This document shows positions 48,576 through 56,609 of a stretch of DNA of 64,000 nucleotides, in pieces (the stretch's first letter is position 1; every line of letters begins with the position of its first letter). Under the pieces are notes generated by a model, which saw nothing but the letters and a program-made list of their open reading frames with translations, ran no database searches and was not told where the DNA came from. The DNA is from Pigmentiphaga sp. H8 (GTDB taxonomy: Bacteria > Pseudomonadota > Gammaproteobacteria > Burkholderiales > Burkholderiaceae_B). Both the position numbers and the translations under genes were made by a program. Location of the stretch: positions 310,001 to 374,000 of the forward strand of contig NZ_CP033966.1 in assembly GCF_003854895.1 (NCBI RefSeq). The letters are read 5' to 3'.

Positions 48576-49199
48576 TCATGCCCCCGTCGCCGGCGCGGGC
48601 AGCGTGACCCCCTTGCGCACCGCTGGCCTCGCGGCCACGCGCTCATGCCACGCGGACAGATGCCGGTGCCGGCTGAAGTCGAAGTCGATGATGCGCGCGA
48701 TGTGCGTCCAGCCGAAGGTCGCGATGTCGGCGACGGAGTACGTGTCGCCGGCCAGGTACGGATGCCCGGCCAGGCGGGTGTCGAGCACGGCGAAGACGTC
48801 TTCCGTCAGGCCCTGGTAGCGGGCGACGGCAGCGGGTAGGCGCTCCTGGGCGAACAGCTCGAAATGCACGCGTTGTCCGATGATGGGCCCCATGCTGGAC
48901 GCATGGAATTGCAGCCACTTGATCGCCTCCCAACGCCCGGGGGTGTCGCGCGGCAGCAGCCGCCCGGTCTTTTCGGCGAGGTAGAGCAGGATGGCGGCCG
49001 ACTCGAACAGCGTGACGCCGGCGCCGTCGTCGGTCAGGACGGGAATGCGGCCATGCGGATTGAGCGCCAGGAAGCCCGGCCGCCGGTGCTCGCCCTGGTC
49101 TATGCGCACGTGGTGCAGGCGGTAGGGCAGCGCCAGTTCTTCCAGGGCGATGGTGGCCTTGAAGCCGTTGGGCGAGCTGTCGGTGTAGAGATCGATCAT
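48576..49199 (-). CDS. Glutathione S-transferase family protein
   Basis: A 207-residue GST-fold protein. The thioredoxin-like N-domain starts MIDLYTDSSPNGFKATIALEEL and includes NPHGRIPVLTD with the cis-Pro and ESAAILLYLAEKTG. The C-domain is all helical. The N-terminal pattern resembles the YfcG/Ure2p-like disulphide-bond oxidoreductase group. It diverges from a LysR gene; the shared 109-base gap holds a LysR-like palindrome. Confidence 0.92.
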   Translation of the reverse strand: MIDLYTDSSPNGFKATIALEELALPYRLHHVRIDQGEHRRPGFLALNPHGRIPVLTDDGAGVTLFESAAILLYLAEKTGRLLPRDTPGRWEAIKWLQFHASSMGPIIGQRVHFELFAQERLPAAVARYQGLTEDVFAVLDTRLAGHPYLAGDTYSVADIATFGWTHIARIIDFDFSRHRHLSAWHERVAARPAVRKGVTLPAPATGA

Positions 49200-49290
49200 G
49201 GAGAAGAAGGGCTAAACTGGAAAGCGAAGGGGTTCCATGATTCTCCCTAGATGAAAAACAAAAACAAAACGATTTGATCTGCTTCAAAGA

Positions 49291-49305
49291 TTTAGAAAAA
49301 CTAAA
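49291..49305. promoter_or_regulatory. Candidate LysR operator in the GST/LysR divergent promoter
   Basis: TTTAG - AAAAA - CTAAA, a perfect 15-base inverted repeat that ends 3 bases before the LysR ATG in a very AT-rich gap. The position suits autorepression and divergent control of the GST gene. Confidence 0.5.
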
Positions 49306-49308
49306 CCA

Positions 49309-50217
49309 ATGAATCCTGTGTTCCCCTTTCTTGCCTTGCGCGCCTTCGCGGAGGTCGGACGCCATGGCAGCATGAAGCGCGCCGTCGCATCGCTGGGCGT
49401 CACGTCGGGGGCCGTCAGCCAGCAGATCCGGCAGTTGGAAGAGCGGGTCGGCGTGCCGCTGTTCGTGCGCAGCCATCACGGGATGGCGCTGACCGACGCG
49501 GGTGCGAGGGTGCATCCCTTGTTGCTGGGCGCGTTCGACCAGATCGAAGAGGCCCTGCGGACGCTGGAAACCGAACGCGCCCGCAAGGCACTCACGCTCA
49601 GCGCGGTGCCTTCCTTCGCCGCGTCCTGGCTGGTGCCGCGGCTGGGTAGCTTCACCGCCCGCCATCCGGACATCGAGGTTCGCGTCGAGGCATCGACGGG
49701 GCTGGCCGATTTGCGGCGGGATGGGGTCGATATCGCCATCCGCCACGGCCTGGGCGGCTATCCGGGCCTGTTGTCGGAACGCCTGATGACGCCGGTGCTG
49801 GCGCCGGTCGGCAGTCCCGCACTGCTGGCGGCGGGCGCGGCGATCCGCGAGCCGGCCGATTGCCTGGCTTATCCGCTGTTGCAGGATGCCGATCGGGCGG
49901 ACTGGGCGTTGTGGCTGGCGGCGCAAGGCGCGGCCGAGGACCCGCGCGCCGCGCGCGGGTCGGCGTTCGAGGACGACTACCTGCTGATCCGCGCGGCCCA
50001 GGCCGGGCTGGGCCTGGCGCTGGTGCCGCAGGAATACGCGCGCGACGAGATTGCCGCCGGCCGCCTCGCGCTGGCGCTGGACCGGCCTTGGCCGGCGCGA
50101 TTCGCCTATTACCTGGTGATGCGGCCGGATGTCGCGCGGCGGCCTGAGGTCCAGGCGTTCGCGGACTGGGTCAGGGACCAGGCACGGCAGATGGCCGGCG
50201 CGTCAGGTCAGAGATAG
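49309..50217 (+). CDS. LysR family regulator (GcvA-like)
   Basis: A 302-residue LysR regulator. It opens with FLALRAFAEVGRHGSMKRAV, and its recognition helix is in LGVTSGAVSQQIRQLEERVG. The C-terminal part resembles the GcvA group (LRRDGVDIAIRHGLG, then ALVPQEYARDEIAAGRL). It diverges from the GST gene and its 3' end overlaps the small secreted-protein gene on the other strand by 10 bases. Likely targets are the GST gene and itself. Confidence 0.92.
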   Translation: MNPVFPFLALRAFAEVGRHGSMKRAVASLGVTSGAVSQQIRQLEERVGVPLFVRSHHGMALTDAGARVHPLLLGAFDQIEEALRTLETERARKALTLSAVPSFAASWLVPRLGSFTARHPDIEVRVEASTGLADLRRDGVDIAIRHGLGGYPGLLSERLMTPVLAPVGSPALLAAGAAIREPADCLAYPLLQDADRADWALWLAAQGAAEDPRAARGSAFEDDYLLIRAAQAGLGLALVPQEYARDEIAAGRLALALDRPWPARFAYYLVMRPDVARRPEVQAFADWVRDQARQMAGASGQR

Positions 50218-50507
50218 ACCAGTTCCACGATGTAGGCGCCGTCGATGTCCTGCGCTGGCCGCACCCTGGCGCCGGCCCGTGGCGTGGCGTCGGCCGCATG
50301 GGGCTTTGCCTGGTCACGCGCGCAGTCGACCTTGGCGTGCGGTCCATCGGGAGCGCGGTCCATGGTGGCGCGGCACTGTGCCGCCACCACGATCCGCCCG
50401 GCGAAGTCCACTTTGCCATCTTGCCCCGCAAGGGAGCTCGTTGCCAGCGCGGCCAGCATGCCGGCCAGCACGTACCGCGAGGCCTGCGGAAAGCGCTTTC
50501 GCTCCAT
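50208..50507 (-). CDS. Small secreted protein, fimbrial-subunit-like fragment
   Basis: A 99-residue protein with a signal peptide (QASRYVLAGMLAALATSSLAG). The mature start GKVDFAGRIVVAAQC resembles the first strand of type 1 fimbrial subunits, and the end AYIVELVYL resembles their last strand. Two cysteines are kept, but the middle of a full pilin (about 80 residues) is missing. It may be a shortened pilin-like protein or a different small secreted protein. AGGAGA lies before the ATG at 50507; an earlier in-frame ATG at 50573 is less likely. It lies close to, and opposite, the fimbrial operon. Confidence 0.65.
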   Translation of the reverse strand: MERKRFPQASRYVLAGMLAALATSSLAGQDGKVDFAGRIVVAAQCRATMDRAPDGPHAKVDCARDQAKPHAADATPRAGARVRPAQDIDGAYIVELVYL

Positions 50508-50615
50508 GCCTGTCTCCTGCCGTGTGAAGAACAAGGGGGAAGGAACCACGATTGCCTTCCCATCATCCTTCATCTACGGCGGAGCCGCCAGAAGCTGAAG
50601 CCGAGACGCGAAACC

Positions 50616-51530
50616 TCAGGGCGAGGCCGGCCGTCCGAAGCGTACCTGGGCGATGGGCGAGGCGCTCAGCCGCTGTTGAAGCCACCGCACGGCGGGGCCG
50701 CGCGGCCGGTTCTTGCGCCACACCATGTCGATCGCGATGGGGAAGGCGGTGAACGCGTCGAATCCCAGGGCCGGCACGACCAGGTCCGCGCTTTGCGGCG
50801 AACTGGCGATGACTTCGGCCGATACGAGCGCCCAGCCGATGTTCGCCGTGACCAGTTGCAGGGCGACCCAGTGGCTGGCCACCCACCAGACGTCCGAGGC
50901 GACGCGCAGCCTGGGGCTGTCCGGGCCGCGATGCGAGGAAACGAGGATCTGGCGCGCGCGCTTGAGGTCTTCGTATTCGACCTCGGGCTGCATCGCGAAG
51001 GGATGCTCCCGGCCGCAGATCAATCTGATCGGCGCCCAGCCGATGCAGCGGAAGTCGAGTTCGGTCAGATAGCTTTCGTTGCGCCACATGACTCCCAGGT
51101 CCACCTCGCCGGCGGACACCAGGGCGCCCACGTCCTCCATCAGGGGAAAAAGAATCCTCAGCTCCACGTAGGGGAAGTGCCGGGCGAAGTCGGCCAGGAT
51201 GGGAGCCAGCGCGCTCTGGGGAAAGATCTCGTCGAAGGCCAGCACCAGCTTGCCTTCGACTCCGGCCTCGTGGCTGGCGGCGATGCCGATCAGGTGCCGG
51301 CGCCGGTCCAGCGTCACGCGGGCTTCCTGCAGCAGGCGTTCGCCTATGGGCGTCAGCACGGGATTGCGGCCGGTGCGCTGGAACAGCTCGACGCCCAGAT
51401 CCACCTCCAGGCTGTTGATCTGCGTGCTGATCGCGGATTGCGCCTTGCCCAGCGCACGGGCGGCGGCCGAGAACGAGCCGTGGTCGGCGGCCGAGACAAA
51501 AGCCTGGAGTTGCTCCAGGGATACGTTCAT
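50616..51530 (-). CDS. LysR family transcriptional regulator
   Basis: A 304-residue LysR protein. The N-terminus MNVSLEQLQAFVSAADHGSF and the helix-turn-helix ARALGKAQSAISTQINSLEV are standard. The effector domain starts near EGKLVLAFDEIFP. It diverges from the fimbrial operon across a 199-base gap (51531-51729) and may regulate it; the gap has an AT-rich segment next to the LysR start but no clear operator or poly-C tract. Confidence 0.9.
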   Translation of the reverse strand: MNVSLEQLQAFVSAADHGSFSAAARALGKAQSAISTQINSLEVDLGVELFQRTGRNPVLTPIGERLLQEARVTLDRRRHLIGIAASHEAGVEGKLVLAFDEIFPQSALAPILADFARHFPYVELRILFPLMEDVGALVSAGEVDLGVMWRNESYLTELDFRCIGWAPIRLICGREHPFAMQPEVEYEDLKRARQILVSSHRGPDSPRLRVASDVWWVASHWVALQLVTANIGWALVSAEVIASSPQSADLVVPALGFDAFTAFPIAIDMVWRKNRPRGPAVRWLQQRLSASPIAQVRFGRPASP

Positions 51531-51729
51531 TGCTTTCGTTACTCCGATATCTGTTTTCTAGATGGAAACCAACTTGCTCATATCTTATTGATGAATAGAA
51601 TTTCGCCGTCGATCAGGGGGACTAGGCAAGAGAGAGTTTTCCCTGATGCCGGCGTACGGATCGTCTTCCGTTCGTCGTATCCGCGGCAGCGCAGGCGCGC
51701 CGCTTTTCTCCATTCATTCAGAGGTCAAC

Positions 51730-52275
51730 ATGCAATACGCGAATCGGGCGATTGTCGCGGCTGTGCTGGGCGTTGCCGCCAGCTTCTCGGGCGCCGCGCA
51801 GGCCAACGACGGCACCGTCACCATCAACGGGCTGGTCACGGCCCAGACTTGCGAGGTCAGCGGCAACGGCGGCGGACCGAACTTCACGGTCACCCTGCCC
51901 ACCGTGTCCACCAGCGCGCTGGCGACCGCGGGCGCGACGGCCGGCCGCACGCCGTTCAACATCGCCCTGACGAACTGCACCCCGGATTCGGGCAACGTCG
52001 GCGTGTACTTCGAGCCGGATGCGACGGTCGATGCCGTGACCGGACGTCTGACGAACACCGCCAACGACGGGGCGAAGAACGTGCAGGTGGGACTACTCAA
52101 CGCCGACCATTCCGACATCCGCCTGGGCGCCCAGGAGTCGGGCCAGAACCTGCAGTACGTGCCGGTTGCCGGCGGTTCGGCCACGCTGAACTACTTCGCG
52201 CAATACGTCGCCACCGACAAGGCCACGGCCGGCGCGGTTACCGCCCGTTCGCTCTATTCCATCGTCTACCAATAA
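51730..52275 (+). CDS. Major fimbrial subunit (type 1 pilin family)
   Basis: A 181-residue chaperone-usher pilin. A signal peptide (IVAAVLGVAASFSGAAQA) is followed by the mature N-terminal extension NDGTVTINGLV for donor-strand exchange. A disulphide pair is formed by the Cys of AQTCEVSG and the Cys of LTNCTPDS. The penultimate tyrosine and C-terminal YQ (SIVYQ) are typical. It is the first gene of subunit-chaperone-usher-adhesin and is followed by a strong hairpin that would favour its own expression over the downstream genes. Confidence 0.93.
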   Translation: MQYANRAIVAAVLGVAASFSGAAQANDGTVTINGLVTAQTCEVSGNGGGPNFTVTLPTVSTSALATAGATAGRTPFNIALTNCTPDSGNVGVYFEPDATVDAVTGRLTNTANDGAKNVQVGLLNADHSDIRLGAQESGQNLQYVPVAGGSATLNYFAQYVATDKATAGAVTARSLYSIVYQ

Positions 52276-52288
52276 TCGGCCGATAGGA

Positions 52289-52317
52289 TCCCCAGCCGCC
52301 TTTCCGGCGGCTGGGGA
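52289..52317 (+). promoter_or_regulatory. 12-bp hairpin covering part of the chaperone ribosome site
   Basis: TCCCCAGCCGCC (52289-52300) pairs with GGCGGCTGGGGA (52306-52317) around TTTCC. The right arm contains the GGGGA of the chaperone's Shine-Dalgarno region (ATG at 52325). It may stabilise the pilin mRNA and lower chaperone and usher translation. No U-tract follows. Confidence 0.6.
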
Positions 52318-52324
52318 AGTCTCC

Positions 52325-53059
52325 ATGCGACGCAATCACAAATGGCTGGCCGCCCTGGCCGGCATGCTCGTCGCCGGCGCCGCCCAGGCCGCGCTGGTGC
52401 TTGGCGCCACCCGGGTGATCTATCCGGCCGGCGAACGCGAAGTCACCCTCAGGTTGGACAACCAGGGCAGCATCCCCCTGCTGGTGCAGGCATGGCTGGA
52501 CGACGGCAACGCGAATGCGGTCCCCGACGAGGCCAAGGCTCCCTTCACGCTGACGCCGCCGCTGTTCAGGCTGGATCCGTCCAAGGGCCAGACGCTGCGC
52601 CTGATCCATACGGGCGAGCCCCTGCCGACCGATCGCGAGTCGCTGTTCTGGCTCAATGCGCTGGAAGTGCCGCCGGTCAATGCCGATACGGGTACCAATG
52701 CGCTGCAACTGGCTTTCCGCTCGCGGATCAAGGTGTTCTTCCGCCCCGGCGGCCTGTCCGGGGACGTCAGGGACGCGCCCGCGGGCGTCACCTGGAGTTT
52801 CGCGCGCAAGCCGGATGGACGCTATGTCGTCCGCGGCGACAACCCCACGCCTTACCACATCACGTTCAGCCGCATCGAAGCCGAGGCGGCGGGCAAGACT
52901 TACCGGCATGACGCCGGCCTGATGATCGCGCCGCTTGCCAGCGGCGAGTTCGACATCGGCACCGAGGCGCCGGGCGTGGACGCGCCGGCCGAGGTCCGGT
53001 ACACCTCCATCAATGATTACGGCGCCGCTGTAACGGACACCTATCGCGGCAAGCCATGA
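52325..53059 (+). CDS. Periplasmic fimbrial chaperone (PapD family)
   Basis: A 244-residue chaperone with two Ig-like domains. The signal peptide (WLAALAGMLVAGAAQA) is followed by LVLGATRVIYPAGEREVTLRL, the G1-type edge strand region, and later LFWLNALEVPP and RIKVFFRPGGL with the family Lys/Arg pattern. It caps fimbrial subunits until they reach the usher. Its stop overlaps the usher start (ATGA). Translation may depend on opening the hairpin at 52289-52317. Confidence 0.93.
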   Translation: MRRNHKWLAALAGMLVAGAAQAALVLGATRVIYPAGEREVTLRLDNQGSIPLLVQAWLDDGNANAVPDEAKAPFTLTPPLFRLDPSKGQTLRLIHTGEPLPTDRESLFWLNALEVPPVNADTGTNALQLAFRSRIKVFFRPGGLSGDVRDAPAGVTWSFARKPDGRYVVRGDNPTPYHITFSRIEAEAAGKTYRHDAGLMIAPLASGEFDIGTEAPGVDAPAEVRYTSINDYGAAVTDTYRGKP

Positions 53060-55602
53060 AGGCACGCCGGTTCCGTTCGCTCGCATCCCGGGTGTTTCCC
53101 CGCGTGCTCGCCACGGCCTTGATGAGTGCCTGGCAGGCTCCCGGCAGCGCGGCCACCGAACCGGTCGAGTTCGACTCCCGCTTCCTGATGCGCAAGCCGG
53201 GCCAGCAGGTGGACGTGGGGCGTTTCGCGCGTGGCGACGGGGTCGTTCCCGGCGACTACACGGTCGACGTGTATGTGAACGGCGACTGGCTGGGCCGCCG
53301 GCTCGTGCGCTTCGATGGTCCCGGCGACCAGGCGGTGCCGTGCGTGGACGAGGAACTGCTGGACCAGATGAACCTGACCGACGCCGCGCGCACCGCGGCC
53401 AGGAACGCCGGGCAGGGCGCGTGCACGCAACTGGGAAGCCTGATCGGCGATGCCTCGCATACGTTCGATCTGTCCATCTTGCGCCTGGACCTGAGCGTGC
53501 CGCAGGCCGCGTTGCGTCGCTCGGTGCAGGGCTATGTCGATCCCCGCTCGTGGGACGGCGGCGTGACGTCGGCGACCCTGGCGTATGACCTGAACACTTA
53601 TCGCACCCGGGGCGCCATCGACAGTTCCAGCACCTACCTCGGCCTGCAGGCCGGCCTGAACCTGGGCAACTGGCACCTGCGCCAGCGCTCCATGCTCAAC
53701 TGGCAATCGGCGGGCGGGTACCGCTATCAGAACATCGCGACTTATCTGCAGCGCGACCTGCCGGACCTGCGCGGCCAGTTGACGCTGGGCGATGCGTTCA
53801 CCGAGGGCATCATGTTCGACAGCATCGGCTTTCGGGGCGTGCGGCTGGCCAGCGACGACCGGATGCTGCCGAGTTCGCTGCGCGGCTATGCGCCCTTGAT
53901 CCGGGGCATCGCCCAGTCGAACGCGCGGGTGGAAGTCAGCCAGAACGGCAACAAGCTGTACGAGACGTCGGTGGCGCCGGGCCCCTTCGAGATCAACGAC
54001 CTGTACGCGACCGGTTATGGCGGCGAACTGACCGTCAGGGTCACCGAGGCGGACGGCCGCGTCCACAGCTTCGCCGTGCCGTATGCCTCGGTGGCGCAAC
54101 TGCTGCGTCCCGGGGCCATGCGGTATTCGGTGGCGGTGGGCCAGGCGCGCGATGCGCTGTTCACCGGCAAGGACATGCTGGTGCAGGCCACGGTGCAGCG
54201 GGGCTTCACCAATCTGCTCACGGGCTATGCCGGCGCGGTGGCCATGCGCGACTACCAGTCCGGGCTGGCCGGCCTGGCCCTGAACACCCGCGTCGGCGCG
54301 TTCGCGCTGGACCTGACGCAGGCGCGGCTGGACAAGGCGGGCGTGGCCGGTTCGTCGGGGTCGAGCGCGCGGCTGAGCTACAGCAAGTTCGTGCCGTCGA
54401 CCTTCACCAACCTGACGCTGGCGGCCTACCGGTTTTCCTCCAGCGGCTTTCGCAGCCTGCGCGATGCCTTGCAGGCGCGGGCGCCGGGCGAAGACGGCCC
54501 GCGCGATTTCCTGGCGGCGGGCCGCCGGCGCAGTGAACTGCAACTGACGCTGAACCAGCACCTGGGCGAGAAGTGGGGGGACCTGTACCTGTCCGGCTCG
54601 TCGCGCGACTACTGGGATCGCGGCGGCCGCACCACGCAGTTCCAGGCGGGCTACAACAACCGCATGCGTCTGTTCGGCACCAGCGTGGCCTATACCATCG
54701 CCGCGTCGCGGCAGCGCGACGGCGTTACCGGGCGCATGAGCAACCAGATCTATGCCAGCATGTCGCTGCCCTTGGGGCGCAGCCCGCAGGCGCCCATGCT
54801 GTCGCTGGCGTCGACCTCCGGCGGGCCGGGCGGCAGCATGCAGCAGGCCCTCCTCAATGGCTCGGCCCTGGAAGACAATTCGCTCAGCTACGGCCTGAGC
54901 GCCAGCCGCGGGCAGGGCGGGGCCATGGCCGGCGGCAATGTGCAGTACCGGGCGCGCGCCGGCACGGTATCGGCCAGCCTGAGCCGGGGTTCGTCCTACA
55001 CGCAGTATGCGATGGGGCTCCGGGGCGCGGTGGTCGCGCATCCCGGCGGCGTGACGCTGGCGAACGATCTGGGCGAGACCGTGGGCATCGTCGAAGCCAA
55101 GGATGCCAAGGGAGCGCGTGTCACCAATGCGCCCGGCGTGCGCGTCGATGGACGCGGCTATGCCGTCATTCCCTACCTGACGCCCTATGCGCTGAACAGC
55201 GTGGAGCTCGATCCCAAGGGCTTGCCGCTGGACGTCGAACTGTCGGCCACCCGCGCCCGGATCGCCCCGCGCGCCAACTCGGTCGTCATGGTGCGCTTCG
55301 CCACCGTTGCCGGCCGTTCCGCGATGGTGACGGTGGCGCTGCCCGACGGCTCCCATCCGCCTTTCGGCGCCAGCGTCCGGGATGCCAGCGGAGCGGAAGT
55401 GGGCCTGGTGGGGCAGGGCGGCCGCGCGCTGGTGCGCGGCGTGGCCGACACCGGTTCGCTCGACATCCGTTGGGGCGAGCAGCCCGACGCCCGGTGCCGC
55501 CTCGACTATCGCCTGCCCGAGCGCGGCCAGTCGAGCCTTTCCTATTTCCATTTGAAGGCGGTGTGCACGATGCCCGAGGTATCCACCGCCCTGCGACCAT
55601 GA
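53056..55602 (+). CDS. Outer-membrane fimbrial usher
   Basis: An 848-residue usher that assembles the pilus across the outer membrane. It has an N-terminal chaperone-binding domain (FDSRFLMRKPGQQVDVGRF), a 24-strand barrel with a plug (RQIYTLPPGPFEINDL-like region here VAPGPFEINDLYATGYGG), and C-terminal domains ending in a Cys pair region (DARCRLDYRLP, then KAVCTMPE). The signal segment is SLASRVFPRVLATALMSAWQ. Start and stop each overlap the neighbours as ATGA. Confidence 0.94.
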   Translation: MKARRFRSLASRVFPRVLATALMSAWQAPGSAATEPVEFDSRFLMRKPGQQVDVGRFARGDGVVPGDYTVDVYVNGDWLGRRLVRFDGPGDQAVPCVDEELLDQMNLTDAARTAARNAGQGACTQLGSLIGDASHTFDLSILRLDLSVPQAALRRSVQGYVDPRSWDGGVTSATLAYDLNTYRTRGAIDSSSTYLGLQAGLNLGNWHLRQRSMLNWQSAGGYRYQNIATYLQRDLPDLRGQLTLGDAFTEGIMFDSIGFRGVRLASDDRMLPSSLRGYAPLIRGIAQSNARVEVSQNGNKLYETSVAPGPFEINDLYATGYGGELTVRVTEADGRVHSFAVPYASVAQLLRPGAMRYSVAVGQARDALFTGKDMLVQATVQRGFTNLLTGYAGAVAMRDYQSGLAGLALNTRVGAFALDLTQARLDKAGVAGSSGSSARLSYSKFVPSTFTNLTLAAYRFSSSGFRSLRDALQARAPGEDGPRDFLAAGRRRSELQLTLNQHLGEKWGDLYLSGSSRDYWDRGGRTTQFQAGYNNRMRLFGTSVAYTIAASRQRDGVTGRMSNQIYASMSLPLGRSPQAPMLSLASTSGGPGGSMQQALLNGSALEDNSLSYGLSASRGQGGAMAGGNVQYRARAGTVSASLSRGSSYTQYAMGLRGAVVAHPGGVTLANDLGETVGIVEAKDAKGARVTNAPGVRVDGRGYAVIPYLTPYALNSVELDPKGLPLDVELSATRARIAPRANSVVMVRFATVAGRSAMVTVALPDGSHPPFGASVRDASGAEVGLVGQGGRALVRGVADTGSLDIRWGEQPDARCRLDYRLPERGQSSLSYFHLKAVCTMPEVSTALRP

Positions 55603-56609
55603 AACATTCCTTCCTTCGCCGCATCCGCCATCCGCTACGCGCCGCGGCGGGACTGGCCGTGCTTGGCGCCGCGACGCTGGCCGGCACGCCCGCGCGGGGC
55701 GCCGACGGCATCGCGCAGGCTGCTCCCTTGAACGGGAGCAGCTATGTCATCACCCTGAGCCCGTCCTATACGCCGCAGGGCGACCCCCCGGTCGGTACCA
55801 TCCTGCAGGATAAGGAGGGGGCGTTCGTCCAAACCATCATCCTGACCCGGGTCAGGACCTGCACGGTCCAGAAGCGAATGCGGGTGAACGGCACGCTGGT
55901 GCCGGGCATGGAGAAGACCTATCGCACCAACGTGGCCGGTATCGGGGTGCGCTTCTATACCACCCGGGGGTGGGCCGGCGGCTGGGAACTCGGTCCGGTC
56001 GACACCAACTACTACGTGCCGCCCTCCTCGCGCACGACGTGGCGGGCCGCCGCCGAACTGGTGGTGACCGGTCCCGTGGAGGGCGGCACGCTGATCACGC
56101 TCCCCAGTCTCTACGTCACGATGAGCGATTGCTACAACAACTTCCTTCCCTTCGACATCACCATCGCCCCCGGGGCGCGGATCGTGAGCGGGACCTGCCT
56201 CGTCACCACGCCGTCGGTGGCCGTGACCTTGCCGCCGGTCAACACGCGGGACTTTGCCGGCGTGGGGTCGACCCGTGGCGATACGAACCTGCGCATCGGC
56301 CTGGACTGCAAGCGGAGCGCGGATGTCTACGTCACGTTGACCGATGCCACCAATCCCGGCAACCGCGGCAACCTGCTGACGCCGGCGGCCGGCTCCACCG
56401 CCGAGGGCGTGCAGCTGCGCCTGCTGCACGACGGCGTGCCCGTCGCCTACGGCCCGGATTCCGCCGCCGCGGGCAACCCGAACCAATGGCGCCTGGGCGC
56501 CACGGGCAGCGTGGCCGAGGTGCCGCTGACGGCGCAGTACGTCGCCACCGGCACGGTCAAGCCCGGGGTCGTCAAGGGCATCGCCACGTTCACGTTGAGC
56601 TACCAGTAG
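55599..56609 (+). CDS. Fimbrial tip adhesin (two-domain pilin-like)
   Basis: A 336-residue subunit, larger than the pilin. The signal peptide (RAAAGLAVLGAATLAGTPARG) is followed by an N-terminal receptor-binding-type domain with unusual content (ITLSPSYTPQG, then TRTCTVQKRMRV-like region) and a C-terminal pilin domain (LPPVNTRDFAGVGSTRGDTN, ending TFTLSYQ). Cys residues in both domains probably form disulphides. It follows the usher with ATGA overlap, the usual place for a tip adhesin. It overlaps the convergent MFS gene by 20 bases at its 3' end. The ligand is not known. Confidence 0.82.
   Translation: MKHSFLRRIRHPLRAAAGLAVLGAATLAGTPARGADGIAQAAPLNGSSYVITLSPSYTPQGDPPVGTILQDKEGAFVQTIILTRVRTCTVQKRMRVNGTLVPGMEKTYRTNVAGIGVRFYTTRGWAGGWELGPVDTNYYVPPSSRTTWRAAAELVVTGPVEGGTLITLPSLYVTMSDCYNNFLPFDITIAPGARIVSGTCLVTTPSVAVTLPPVNTRDFAGVGSTRGDTNLRIGLDCKRSADVYVTLTDATNPGNRGNLLTPAAGSTAEGVQLRLLHDGVPVAYGPDSAAAGNPNQWRLGATGSVAEVPLTAQYVATGTVKPGVVKGIATFTLSYQ

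Noticed and set aside
51531..51729. A Bordetella fim-type poly-C phase-variation tract in the fimbrial promoter
   Set aside because: The longest G or C run in this gap is five bases, too short for slippage-based switching.
53041..55551. An 836-codon open frame opposite the usher gene
   Set aside because: Antisense shadow of an evident usher; composition is Ala/Gly/Arg/Gln/His-rich without domain pattern.
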